Assembly (NCBI RefSeq): GCF_000758605.1
Contig: NZ_CP009282.1
Location: 5,394,001 to 5,458,000 of the forward strand
Reading direction: 5' to 3'
DNA length: 64,000 bases
Origin: Paenibacillus sp. FSL R5-0912
GTDB lineage: Bacteria; Bacillota; Bacilli; Paenibacillales; Paenibacillaceae
How positions within the stretch are numbered: the first letter of the stretch is position 1; each line of letters opens with the position of its first letter. Made by a program: the position numbers and the translations under genes. Positions 1 through 8,292 of the stretch are shown here, piece by piece. The notes beneath the pieces are model-generated. The model was not told where the DNA came from and ran no database searches. It saw only the letters and a program-made list of their open reading frames with translations.

Positions 1-1455
1 GAATACTTTGGAGAAATAGTGCTGGTCTCCGAACGACAGCACCTCCGACAGCTCCTTCACCTTCATCTCCGGCCTCACTGTAAGGAGCCGGCAGGCTTCG
101 GCAATCTTCAGCTGCATATAGTAATGCACGAAGGTCCTATTCGAATATTTTTTAATGACCCTGCTGATATAAGATGGACTCACATGAAATTTGAGCGCCA
201 CCTCGGCAATGGAAATCTGGGAGTAGATATGCTCCTGCAGGTATTGATCCAGCTGCCGGAACAGCTCCTCGCCACTTTTCTTCCTCTGCTGGTTCAGCCA
301 GTCAAAGCATTGCTCCGTCCAGTCCAGCACCGCTTCCGTGAAAGCATCATAGTCCTCACTCTCCAGCATCTGCCAGACATCCTCCTCCAGCTTCAGCCCG
401 TCCTCTGAATCCTGATCGGAGCTTATGCTGCCAAAGGCTTCTGCCAGCGACCAGATGAACCTTTCCAGCTCGGCAATCCGGATATTGGCCGTTCTAAAAT
501 GCATCAGCTGCTGTTCCAGCAGCAGCATACAGCGCTCCTTCTGCCGCTGTGCAATCATGTCTGTGAATTGCGCCGTCAAGCGCACAAAGTCACCGCCGGG
601 CAGTATTCCCTTTGGCAATGTGTACGCCGTGTCCATAAGGCGGCTGGACACAGACAGCTGCTCATTCATCAACTGATCCAGCCTCTCATAGACCTTGCCC
701 AGCGCCCGGTTCACTGCAGGCTGTGGCTCCACCGCTATGGACACCTCTATGCCCTGAAGCTGCAGCAGCGTATAGATTCTCTTCATCCATTCATGAACAG
801 GCGGGTGTGCTTCCAGCACCTGGTTGCTTAAAACAACGAGATACTGAGCGGGCTTCAGGGCAGGAAATACCAGGCATTCATAGGGTGCACAGGCCTCGTT
901 CAGAGAAGACCGAATGACCTGCGGATTCCAGCGGTCCGGTCCCGGCCAGGGTGTGAACGGCTGTCTGCGGAGGATCAGCATAATTTTGTCCCCGGCAGCG
1001 AAGCAGGTCTCAGGCGCTAGCGCCATGAGGAACCTCGGCTCGGCGATTCCTTCCAGAAGCTCCTTGATACTGCCCTGCTGCTCCTGCAGATGGGCAATCA
1101 GCCGCTGCATAACCTCGGCCAGCTGATGGCGCTCGACAGGCTTCAGCAGGTAATCGAATACCTGCAGGTTCAGGGCTTTGCGCGTATATTCGAAATCACT
1201 GTACCCGCTGATAAGTACTGCCTTCAAATTCGGATTCACCAGTTTGCACTGTTCGATCAGCGCAAGCCCGTCCAGCTTGGGCATACGGATATCGGTCAGC
1301 AGGATATCGACAGAATGAGCCTTGATATATTCCAATGCCTCCAGCCCGTTCGACGCCGTGGCGGTGATGACGATGGGCAGCTCCATTGACTGCATCAGAG
1401 CCCTGATATTCCGCAGGATCGGCTTGCTGTCTTCTGCAATAATAGCGGTATACAT
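1..1455 (-). CDS. YesN-type response regulator, AraC family (3' end beyond window)
   Basis: Cytoplasmic response regulator of a two-component system. The frame runs open from ATG at 1455 to base 1, giving 485 residues without a stop; it is cut by the left edge inside the last AraC helix-turn-helix (the final residues read DQHYFSKVF), so about 20-30 residues are missing. The N-terminal receiver domain has the acidic pair near residue 8, phospho-acceptor Asp55 in LLTDIRMPK, and the Lys in YLLKPVE. The middle of about 250 residues is poorly conserved, as usual in this family. A GGGAGG site lies 7 nt before the ATG. It follows the histidine kinase by 16 bp, so the two are co-transcribed. It probably activates the divergent sugar ABC operon at 3451; that target is inferred from position only. 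Confidence 0.93.
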   Translation of the reverse strand, partial: MYTAIIAEDSKPILRNIRALMQSMELPIVITATASNGLEALEYIKAHSVDILLTDIRMPKLDGLALIEQCKLVNPNLKAVLISGYSDFEYTRKALNLQVFDYLLKPVERHQLAEVMQRLIAHLQEQQGSIKELLEGIAEPRFLMALAPETCFAAGDKIMLILRRQPFTPWPGPDRWNPQVIRSSLNEACAPYECLVFPALKPAQYLVVLSNQVLEAHPPVHEWMKRIYTLLQLQGIEVSIAVEPQPAVNRALGKVYERLDQLMNEQLSVSSRLMDTAYTLPKGILPGGDFVRLTAQFTDMIAQRQKERCMLLLEQQLMHFRTANIRIAELERFIWSLAEAFGSISSDQDSEDGLKLEEDVWQMLESEDYDAFTEAVLDWTEQCFDWLNQQRKKSGEELFRQLDQYLQEHIYSQISIAEVALKFHVSPSYISRVIKKYSNRTFVHYYMQLKIAEACRLLTVRPEMKVKELSEVLSFGDQHYFSKVF

Positions 1456-1471
1456 TGCGGTCCCTCCCGGT

Positions 1472-3256
1472 TTAGTAGAAGTCTTTACTCATGGATGCAA
1501 TAATCTGAACCGTGGCTCCCCGGCCCTCCTCTGAATGGTTGTAGATGTTGAAGAACAGCCGGTTCTTGTACATCAGCTTCAACCGGTTCACTGTATTCAC
1601 AATGCCCATATTGCCGATCCCCGAAGTATTATGCTGAAGCTCGTACACCCCTGAATCCGAGCCGTCGATTTTATCCAGAATTTCCTTGATTCTGCCTGGC
1701 TCGAAGCCCTCTCCGTTATCCCGGATTTCGATGGCCCACAGGCCGTTGTACACCTTCACCCTTACCTTGATATTCCATGGCGGATCCGTGTTCCTGAAAG
1801 CATGTTCAATGCAATTCTCCACGAACGGCTGTATGACAAGACGGGGTAGCTCGATCCGGTCAAACACCTCATCCTCATCGATCTCCCATTCAAGGTCGTC
1901 CTCGAAATTGTGCTGAATCAGAGACAAATAATGCTGGGTATGCTTCAGCTCCTCCGTTAACGTGACATGCTGATAGGGGGAGGACACAATATAGCGTAGG
2001 CTGTCCGACAGATGCTTGCACATATCGGTTACCACCACATTTTTCCCCTCCTGTGCGGCGATACTGATAAGATACAGAACATTGTGGATGAAATGAGGGG
2101 CAATCTGCGCTTGAAGGGCTGAATTCCGCGACTTCACCTCTTCGTGCAGCGCAAGTTTCTCCCGTTCGATGGATTCCTGCAGCCGTTCAAGCAGCTCCTG
2201 AAAAGCCCCGTTCAATTGAATCAGCTCATTGTTGTGGGTGCGCGTATCCGCCTTCACATTCATATTGCTGTAATTAATCCGCAGAATCTGGCTGCGCAGC
2301 TTACGGATGGGAAGCAGCAGGTTCTTCGTAGAGAAGTAGATGAAGATGAAAGAGAACAGAATCAGCGCTGTAATCAGCAGGATAGAGATGTATTTCACCG
2401 AATTGACAGAGCCCAGCACCACATGCTTCGAGGTCACAACATAGGTGGTCCAGCCCGTCTCGGCAGATCTATGATAGGCGACATAGCTCTGGCTGCTGCT
2501 TAGATAGATTCCGCTCGCCGCTGAAGCCGGGGCAAATTCCGGAGCCTCTTCCCCTTCCTGAAGCACCGGAGAGCTTGAGATCAGCTGATCGTCCGGATCA
2601 ACAATGTATACCTTGCCGCCTGCAATGCCGGCCGCCGATCTTGTCAGATATTCCTGATCCAGCTGAATCGCCAGATAGCCGAACACCTGACCGTTCTGGT
2701 TCCTGATTGCCCGCACAAAGGAGATAACATCCGCCCCCTGACGGTACACGGCGTAACCGCTTGCATTCCAAGTCGCCAGCCTCCCGCTCTCCTCCAGGAA
2801 TGGGACAAGTGAGGTCTGGTTGCCGGCATATCCGATATAGGAGGCTACCTCTGCCCCCTTCAGGTCATAGATAATCATATCTTCAATGTTCAGACTCGGG
2901 CCAAGTGCCTGGAACATGATATCCTTGAGCCTGCGGCTGCGGGTCAGTCCCTCAAGGGTAAGCTGCGAGTAATCACCGGCGGACAGCAGCGTGAAGACGT
3001 CTTTGTTCGACAGAATCCGCTGGGACAGCTGGTTCTGGTTATTGATATAGAGATTGAGCTGATCGCTGACTTTGGCGGCGGCCATCTTCATTTCATTCTC
3101 GGTCTTGTCCTTCAGCGGCTTGATGACCATGATGTTGACATAGACCAGGAAGCAGCCCAGCACAATCAGCAGGAGCAGCATGAAGGTTAAGAAAAACTTC
3201 GTTTGCAGACTGGCCTGAACCCTGCCTCTGCCGAATTTGTTGAGAAGGTTAGCCAA
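1472..3256 (-). CDS. YesM-type sensor histidine kinase
   Basis: Membrane sensor kinase of 594 residues, partner of the downstream regulator. Membrane segments lie at about 20-45 and 289-311 and enclose an extracellular sensor domain; then come a HAMP-like linker, the His_kinase domain with His388 in the PHFIHN motif, and an ATPase domain with N-box VENCIEHAF and a GxGxxN-type glycine-rich motif near the C-terminus. The start is TTG at 3256, chosen because a strong GGGAGG lies 8 nt upstream; no ATG fits. The usual QINPHFLYNTL motif is slightly diverged here (QIAPHFIHNVL). It is divergent from the ABC operon at 3451, the common arrangement when the kinase senses an imported sugar. The ligand cannot be told from the sequence. 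Confidence 0.93.
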   Translation of the reverse strand: MANLLNKFGRGRVQASLQTKFFLTFMLLLLIVLGCFLVYVNIMVIKPLKDKTENEMKMAAAKVSDQLNLYINNQNQLSQRILSNKDVFTLLSAGDYSQLTLEGLTRSRRLKDIMFQALGPSLNIEDMIIYDLKGAEVASYIGYAGNQTSLVPFLEESGRLATWNASGYAVYRQGADVISFVRAIRNQNGQVFGYLAIQLDQEYLTRSAAGIAGGKVYIVDPDDQLISSSPVLQEGEEAPEFAPASAASGIYLSSSQSYVAYHRSAETGWTTYVVTSKHVVLGSVNSVKYISILLITALILFSFIFIYFSTKNLLLPIRKLRSQILRINYSNMNVKADTRTHNNELIQLNGAFQELLERLQESIEREKLALHEEVKSRNSALQAQIAPHFIHNVLYLISIAAQEGKNVVVTDMCKHLSDSLRYIVSSPYQHVTLTEELKHTQHYLSLIQHNFEDDLEWEIDEDEVFDRIELPRLVIQPFVENCIEHAFRNTDPPWNIKVRVKVYNGLWAIEIRDNGEGFEPGRIKEILDKIDGSDSGVYELQHNTSGIGNMGIVNTVNRLKLMYKNRLFFNIYNHSEEGRGATVQIIASMSKDFY

Positions 3257-3371
3257 GTTGAATCCTCCCTGAACCGTTTGATGTCCCTACTTTACAACCA
3301 AACCGGCAATTGGACAAGCGGCCCACGAGTTCAGAATATTACACAGAAAGAGTCACGTACAAACATGTACC

Positions 3372-3414
3372 TTGCACAGGCATCAATCTATAATCAGAAA
3401 TGTAAACGGATTCA
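3372..3414 (+). promoter_or_regulatory. Promoter-proximal region with TATAAT and a cre-like site
   Basis: In the divergent intergenic region a perfect TATAAT lies at 3389-3394; no good -35 is found at 17 bp (a TTGCAC at 3372 is too close). Just downstream, 3401-3414 reads TGTAAACGGATTCA, matching the CcpA site TGWAANCGNTNWCA at 13 of 14 positions. A cre placed between -10 and gene is typical of roadblock-type catabolite repression. The weak -35 agrees with an activator-dependent promoter. Function is inferred from sequence alone. Confidence 0.5.
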
Positions 3415-3450
3415 AAGGCACCAGAAAAAAATCACTACGGGGGCGATCAC

Positions 3451-4794
3451 ATGAATGGCAAAATGAAAAAAATCGCAACAGGCGTGTTGGCGGGTGTAAT
3501 GACCCTATCCCTGGCGGCATGCGGCTCTGACAATTCAGGCTCCGGCAATGCTGCGGCTACCAACAGCGGTGGAAATGGGAACAGCGGCAGTGGCAGCGGT
3601 GGCGGCAAAAAGGTAACCATTGAGCTGGCCATCTCCAAAAGCTCGCAGGATTCGGCGTTTGTGGCCCAGGATGTACTGGATGAGTTCGAACAGAAAACCA
3701 ATATCAAAATCAATCTCCAGCTGCTTCCGGCAGAACAGACCGCCACCGTGCTGCAGACCAAGCTGGCGGTTGACGAGGTTCCCGACCTTATTCAGTACAA
3801 TCTGGCCAGTGCCACCACGGATCTCAATCTGGAGCGTAACTTCGAGATTCTGGACAATGAGCCTTGGGTGAGCCGGCTGCTGAATAAGGACGTTCTCTCC
3901 GCCTATGGTCATGTATACAGCTTCCACTATAGCCAGGATACAGGCATGCAGGGAGTGGTCTACAACAAGGATATCTTCAAGGAGCTTGGGCTGAGTATTC
4001 CGAATACCTACGAGGAATTCCTGGCCGTATGCGAGAAGATCAAGGCCAGCGGGATTACACCGGTCTTCATGCCGTTCAAGGATAACTGGGCGGCGAATAT
4101 TTGGCCGGCTGCCGCTTTTGCCGACTGGGCGGCCAAGAACGAACCTTCCCTGTTCGAGGACATCAATGCCGGCCGCAAGAAGTGGTCCGATGTTCCGGAA
4201 TTCGCTACCTTCCTGGAGCAGCAATACGAGGTCTACAAGAAAGGCTACACCAACGCTGACATCCTCAGCGACAGCTACGATATGGCCGTGGGCAAATTCC
4301 TGAACAAGGAAACCGCGATGATGTTCATGGGAGACTGGCTGATTGTGAACGTGGCCGAAAAAGATCCGAATGTGCATCTGGGCCTGTTCGCCATCCCTTC
4401 TTCTGAAGATGCAAGTCTGGGCGCAAGCCCGCTGGGCGGCCAGTTGTTCATTCCGAAGAAAGCCAAGCATATGGATGAAGCGAAGAAATTCCTGGAGTTC
4501 CTCGCCACCAAAGAAGTCGCACAGAAAATGGTTGACAGCCAAGGCTCCGTCTCCAACTTCAGCGATGTCACTACGCCGAAGCTTCCGGAATACAAGCAGG
4601 AGATTGTCGATCAATATATCACACCGAAGAAGACTACACTGACTACCGATGCTTACATGATCGTAGACCGCAGCGAGCTGTACCGTCTGCTTCAGGATGA
4701 GTTCGCCGGCGGTCTGGACGCTGCGGGCGTACTCAAGGCCTGGGATGAGAAATTCAGCCAGCTGATGAAGGACAAAGGCGTCGAAGGCTTTTAA
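3451..4794 (+). CDS. Sugar ABC transporter substrate-binding lipoprotein
   Basis: Family-1 extracellular solute-binding protein (MalE/UgpB type), 447 residues, expected to be anchored outside the membrane and to deliver a sugar to the two permeases that follow. The N-terminus has a basic stretch, a hydrophobic core and the lipobox LAAC with Cys24, followed by a Gly/Ser/Asn-rich flexible tether to about residue 50. A short purine-rich site (GGGGGCG) precedes the ATG. A hairpin separates it from the first permease gene. No ATPase gene is present in the operon, so a shared MsmX/MalK-like ATPase encoded elsewhere is expected. No glycosidase lies beside it, so the sugar is unknown. Confidence 0.93.
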   Translation: MNGKMKKIATGVLAGVMTLSLAACGSDNSGSGNAAATNSGGNGNSGSGSGGGKKVTIELAISKSSQDSAFVAQDVLDEFEQKTNIKINLQLLPAEQTATVLQTKLAVDEVPDLIQYNLASATTDLNLERNFEILDNEPWVSRLLNKDVLSAYGHVYSFHYSQDTGMQGVVYNKDIFKELGLSIPNTYEEFLAVCEKIKASGITPVFMPFKDNWAANIWPAAAFADWAAKNEPSLFEDINAGRKKWSDVPEFATFLEQQYEVYKKGYTNADILSDSYDMAVGKFLNKETAMMFMGDWLIVNVAEKDPNVHLGLFAIPSSEDASLGASPLGGQLFIPKKAKHMDEAKKFLEFLATKEVAQKMVDSQGSVSNFSDVTTPKLPEYKQEIVDQYITPKKTTLTTDAYMIVDRSELYRLLQDEFAGGLDAAGVLKAWDEKFSQLMKDKGVEGF

Positions 4795-4821
4795 TGTACA
4801 GCAAATAACCATTACAACAGG

Positions 4822-4852
4822 CAGAATAAAGTCCGGCCAGGGCTTTATTCTG
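4822..4852 (+). repeat. Intercistronic hairpin behind binding-protein gene
   Basis: Inverted repeat of 13 nt arms, 4822-4834 (CAGAATAAAGTCC) and 4840-4852 (GGGCTTTATTCTG), with one G-T pair and a 5-nt loop. There is no T-run, so it is more likely an mRNA-stabilising or attenuating hairpin that raises binding-protein levels over permease levels than a full terminator. Confidence 0.6.
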
Positions 4853-4879
4853 TCCTGGGCTATATAGGAGTGTGAAGAG

Positions 4880-5752
4880 ATGAAAATATCAAAGAAACTA
4901 TACTCGTATTACCTCATCTGGCCTGCGCTGCTGATCTATTCCATTTTTTTCGTGCTCCCGGCGCTAACGGGTCTCTTCTATTCCTTCACGGATTGGCGCC
5001 TGGACCGGGAAGCGATCAAGTTCATCGGCTGGGACAACTTTGAACGTATCTTCACCGACAGAACCCTGCTGCTCGCCATCAAGAATACGGCAATCTTCGC
5101 TGTAGTCACCGTCATCGGCAAAAACCTGCTCGGGATCGCGCTGGCAGTCGGCTTAAATATGAAGCTGAAATCCAAAAATCTGCTGCGGGCTATTTTCTAC
5201 TCTCCGTCGATCTTAAGCGTTCTGGTCATCAGCATTGTCTTTACGCCCATGCTGCGCTCCGACGGAACGATTAACCGTATCTTCGAGGCTGTGGGTCTGC
5301 CTTCACTGAGCCAGGCCTGGCTGACCAATCCGGCGATTGTTATCTGGACCGTCGCCGCAGTCTCCATCTGGCAGCATACCGGCTTCCAGATGGCGATTTA
5401 TCTGGCGGGGCTCCAGTCGATCTCCAAAGAATATTATGAAGCCGCTACGATTGACGGTGCCGGATCATGGCGGAGCTTCCGCAGCATCACCATTCCGCTC
5501 CTGCTCCCTGCGATCAACATCAATCTGATGCTCACCCTGATCGGCGGCCTCAAAGTGTTCTCCGAGGTATTCGTGCTCACCGGCGGGGGCCCGGGCAATG
5601 CATCCCAGGTCGTAGGCACCATCATCCTGCGCTCGTTCGGGGAAGGCAGCTGGGGGCTGGGTACAGCAGTCAACACCCTGCTATTCGCTGCAGTAACCAT
5701 CATCGCCATTCCACTGCTGATCTTCATGCGGCGCAAGGAGGTATCGGAATAA
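4880..5752 (+). CDS. Sugar ABC transporter permease, MalF/UgpA type
   Basis: Integral membrane permease of 290 residues with about six hydrophobic segments. The cytoplasmic EAA loop that docks the ATPase is seen as EAATIDGAGSWRSFRSITIP. It pairs with the next gene, whose ATG overlaps this gene's TAA by one base (5752), so translation is coupled. A GGAGTGTGAAGAG sequence precedes the ATG. It belongs to the CUT1 sugar uptake family; the substrate is unknown. Confidence 0.92.
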   Translation: MKISKKLYSYYLIWPALLIYSIFFVLPALTGLFYSFTDWRLDREAIKFIGWDNFERIFTDRTLLLAIKNTAIFAVVTVIGKNLLGIALAVGLNMKLKSKNLLRAIFYSPSILSVLVISIVFTPMLRSDGTINRIFEAVGLPSLSQAWLTNPAIVIWTVAAVSIWQHTGFQMAIYLAGLQSISKEYYEAATIDGAGSWRSFRSITIPLLLPAININLMLTLIGGLKVFSEVFVLTGGGPGNASQVVGTIILRSFGEGSWGLGTAVNTLLFAAVTIIAIPLLIFMRRKEVSE

Positions 5753-6582
5753 TGAGCTTTTCACGTAAAATGGCCTGGCGCAACTATCTGGTCGAAGGGT
5801 TCCTGATCCTGGCCTCCCTGCTGATTATCCTGCCGCTGCTGATCATGATTTTTGGCAGCTTCATGACCAGCACGGAGGTGCTGAAGTTCTCCCTTCGTCT
5901 CCCGGACAAATGGGTATTCTCCAACTATTCCACGGTCTTCCGTGAGGGCGGTCTGGGGCGCGCGTTCCTGAACGGGCTGCTGATTACCGGCGTGTCTTCG
6001 ATTCTGAATATTTTCACCTCGTCGGCGGCCTCCTTCATTCTGGTCCGCAGGGAGACCAAATGGTCCAATTTCCTGTACATGTTCTTCTTCATGGGCCTGA
6101 TTGCCCCGATGTCCACCATCACCACAATCCGTGTGGTCCAGTGGATGGGCTTCTATGGCAGCATCACCAGCGTAATCCTGATCTATGCTTCGCTCAACAC
6201 CGCGTTCAGCGTGTTTCTCTACAGCGGATTTATCCGCTCCATTCCCAAAGCGCTGGATGAGGTGGCTTTCCTGGAGGGTGCGAATACGTTCGATGTGTTC
6301 TTCCGAATCGTCACCCCGTTGATCGTTCCGGTCAACGCGACCGTAGCAATTATGGTCTTCATGTCCGTCTGGAACGATATTACCATTCCGCTCTACTTCC
6401 TGACCGACAGCTCGGACTGGACCATGCCTCTGTCAGTATACAATTTCTACGGCAAGTATAGCCGGGATTGGAATCTGATCTTTGCGGATCTGGTGCTGAC
6501 CTCGCTGCCCGTACTCATCCTGTACGTATTCTGCCAGAAGTATATTGTAAGCGGCCTTACCGCAGGTGCGGTCAAGGGGTAA
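5752..6582 (+). CDS. Sugar ABC transporter permease, MalG type
   Basis: Second permease of the operon, 276 residues, starting MSFSRKMAWRNY at ATG 5752 within the stop of the first permease; AAGGAGG lies 13 bases before it. Six membrane segments; the EAA loop is diverged (DEVAFLEGANTFDVFFRIVTP), which is frequent in MalG partners. A longer in-frame upstream extension exists but overlaps the first permease and was not used. A strong terminator follows at 6626. Confidence 0.92.
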   Translation: MSFSRKMAWRNYLVEGFLILASLLIILPLLIMIFGSFMTSTEVLKFSLRLPDKWVFSNYSTVFREGGLGRAFLNGLLITGVSSILNIFTSSAASFILVRRETKWSNFLYMFFFMGLIAPMSTITTIRVVQWMGFYGSITSVILIYASLNTAFSVFLYSGFIRSIPKALDEVAFLEGANTFDVFFRIVTPLIVPVNATVAIMVFMSVWNDITIPLYFLTDSSDWTMPLSVYNFYGKYSRDWNLIFADLVLTSLPVLILYVFCQKYIVSGLTAGAVKG

Positions 6583-6625
6583 CCCGTGGCAGAATACCTA
6601 GCGGTTCCGGCAACCCATTGTGCAG

Positions 6626-6677
6626 CAAGAGCTGCCCCTTAGCCATGAGATGGCTTGGGGCAGCTCTTGTTTTTTTT
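6626..6677 (+). terminator. Rho-independent terminator of first ABC operon
   Basis: Arms 6626-6638 and 6657-6669 (CAAGAGCTGCCCC / GGGGCAGCTCTTG) pair perfectly, an inner AGCCAT/ATGGCT stem extends the hairpin, and eight T follow. It resembles the terminators at 22760 and 34218. Confidence 0.9.
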
Positions 6678-6807
6678 GATGCAGGATTTAGGTTAGAGGC
6701 ACTCAGCCAATGGACTCCGCACAATTCCTGATGTAGCAACATATTTAAACAACAAAAGACAGATATAATCCAACAAACGACTATCATCATTATCTAAGGC
6801 AACGACT
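6678..6807. other. Intergenic stretch beside the TnpB element
   Basis: AT-rich sequence between the terminator and the right end of the TnpB element. I see no gene or convincing regulatory site. The bases directly abutting the element (about 6790-6807 on the minus strand) would form the guide segment of the element's omega RNA. Confidence 0.4.
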
Positions 6808-6809
6808 TT

Positions 6810-6990
6810 GAATTCTCCCCCACTTAGCTAACGCTTGAAGTGGCGGATTCTTGCGAACAGAAGAGTACCCTCTTCTTATGGAGCAAGCGATCCCTGCGTT
6901 CCCGCAGTTTTACATTTTTGACGCTAGTGAAATCTTGAATTCTATCGTTTGGTTAGGTGGGGGTTAAACCGCTACTTGTTCAATATTGTG
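6810..6990 (-). ncRNA. Predicted omega RNA (reRNA) of TnpB
   Basis: In IS605-family elements the guide RNA of TnpB is made from the 3' end of tnpB through the right end, with the flanking host sequence as guide. Here the segment holds paired stretches such as GAAGAGGGTACTCTTC (minus strand, about 6861-6876) and the right-end hairpin. Position is inferred by analogy; no transcript start is visible. Confidence 0.45.
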
Positions 6991-8085
6991 AGCGGCGTTT
7001 TCGTCACGGTCATGGATCGTCCCGCAGGCCGTACACGTCCATTCCCGAATGGACAGGTTCTTCACCTCGGGGTGGATTGTGCCACACACATGGCAACGCT
7101 GACTGGTCGGCTCAAACGTGTCGGCGATCCGAAGATTTCGTCCATACCATTTCGCTTTATACGTCAGCTGTCGCACCCACTCGCCCCAAGACGCATCAGC
7201 AATGGATTTTGAAAACTTGGGGTTCTGAATCATATTCGCCACACGCAGATGTTCGATACTAATCGTTTGGTTTTCACGAATCAGTCTCGTGGTCAGCTTG
7301 TGGAGGAAGTCATTTCGTTTATTGGCAATGCGTTCGTGAATACGAGCGATATGCTGCCTTGCTTTCTTCCAGTTGGAGCCGCCCGGAGTACGCCGAGCCA
7401 TCCGCCGCTGCCAAAGCGCCAGCTTGTTCTCGTATTGACGGTAAAAGCGAGGATTGGCGATATGTTCGCCGTTTGAGCATACTGCATATTCTTTCAAGCC
7501 TAAGTCGATGCCAATAGGTGTATCCACTTGGGGCAGAGGGTTCTTTTGAACTTCGCAAACGAGCGAGACGAAAAATTTCCCGCTGGCGTTTTTACGAACG
7601 GTAGCGGACAATATCCGGCCTTCCAGCTTCCGGGAGTTTGCAAAACGTATCCAGCCGAGTTTGGGGAGCTTCAAGCGACTGCCCTCCATGGCGATATTCC
7701 CGTTGGTGAATTTGGTCGTGTAACTTTGAATCGGATGCTTTCGGCTCTTGAAGCGTGGCGCTTGATTTTGCTTCTTGAAAAAACGATCAAAGCTATCCGC
7801 CACATGACGGGCAGCCGACTGCAAAGCGATGCTATCGACTTCTTTCAGCCAGTCGTATTGTGCTTTTAAACCGGGGAGTTGTGTCGCACAAGCGTGATAA
7901 GACAAGTCTTTTCCCGTTTCCGCATAGCTTTGATTCCAAGCTCCCAAGAAGTAATTGAACACAAAACGGCAGCAGCCAAACATTCGACGAATGAGTTGCT
8001 GTTGCTCTGTATTGGGGTAGATCCGATATTTATAGGCTTGATGAACCAGGGGTTTCGAAGAAACCTCCTGCGCAGACACGAGCAT
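6964..8085 (-). CDS. tnpB: TnpB RNA-guided endonuclease
   Basis: OrfB/TnpB protein of 373 residues. The RuvC-like nuclease triad is visible as Asp194 (GIDLGLKEYA), Glu278 (SIEHLRVANM) and Asp361 (DRDENAAHNI), and a four-cysteine zinc finger (CHVCG ... CTACG) sits between the last two. Nothing looks inactivated. The start is ATG 8085 with AAAAGGAGG 8 nt upstream; a GTG three codons earlier overlaps that site. A TATAAT at 8118-8123 (minus strand) may be its -10. TnpB is known to cut DNA guided by an RNA from the element's right end and to help retain the element. Length is in the family's normal range (about 370-400). Confidence 0.95.
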   Translation of the reverse strand: MLVSAQEVSSKPLVHQAYKYRIYPNTEQQQLIRRMFGCCRFVFNYFLGAWNQSYAETGKDLSYHACATQLPGLKAQYDWLKEVDSIALQSAARHVADSFDRFFKKQNQAPRFKSRKHPIQSYTTKFTNGNIAMEGSRLKLPKLGWIRFANSRKLEGRILSATVRKNASGKFFVSLVCEVQKNPLPQVDTPIGIDLGLKEYAVCSNGEHIANPRFYRQYENKLALWQRRMARRTPGGSNWKKARQHIARIHERIANKRNDFLHKLTTRLIRENQTISIEHLRVANMIQNPKFSKSIADASWGEWVRQLTYKAKWYGRNLRIADTFEPTSQRCHVCGTIHPEVKNLSIREWTCTACGTIHDRDENAAHNIEQVAV

Positions 8086-8211
8086 GTGCAACACCTCCTT
8101 TTAGTGATCTCATCCATATTATAGCACATATGTTCGTCTTGAAATCGAAAACTACTGATTCATCCCCACCCTATCGAGGGTGGAGTATTCTCAGCTTTTT
8201 TAGATAAACGT

Positions 8212-8250
8212 AGAGCAGCGGATCTCCATTAACTGGAGATCCGCTGCTCT
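8212..8250. repeat. 17-bp perfect inverted repeat, possible weak bidirectional terminator
   Basis: Arms 8212-8228 and 8234-8250 (AGAGCAGCGGATCTCCA and its complement) with loop TTAAC. It lies 42 bp after the stop of the giant SLH gene and just outside the TnpB element. Neither side has a real T-run, so termination is likely but not certain. Confidence 0.6.
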
Positions 8251-8292
8251 GTTTGAACGATATGGTGTGGGGCATGAACCGCCTCGCTGGTG

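Larger units (their letters stand above)
6808..8192 (-). mobile_element. IS200/IS605-type element carrying only tnpB
   Basis: About 1.4 kb element without terminal inverted repeats. The left end (high coordinates) has a subterminal hairpin at 8166-8183 (CCACCCT / AGGGTGG, loop ATCG); the right end has a hairpin at 6820-6843 (CCACTT / AAGTGG) followed outward by GGGGGAGAATTCAA on the minus strand, as in IS605-family right ends. Only tnpB lies between them; the tnpA transposase gene is absent, so movement would need TnpA supplied in trans. Exact ends are approximate, since these elements make no target duplication. Confidence 0.8.

Noticed and set aside
3535..4812. Long minus-strand open frame opposite the first binding-protein gene
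   Set aside because: No domain, no ribosome site, and it mirrors codons of a clear lipoprotein gene.
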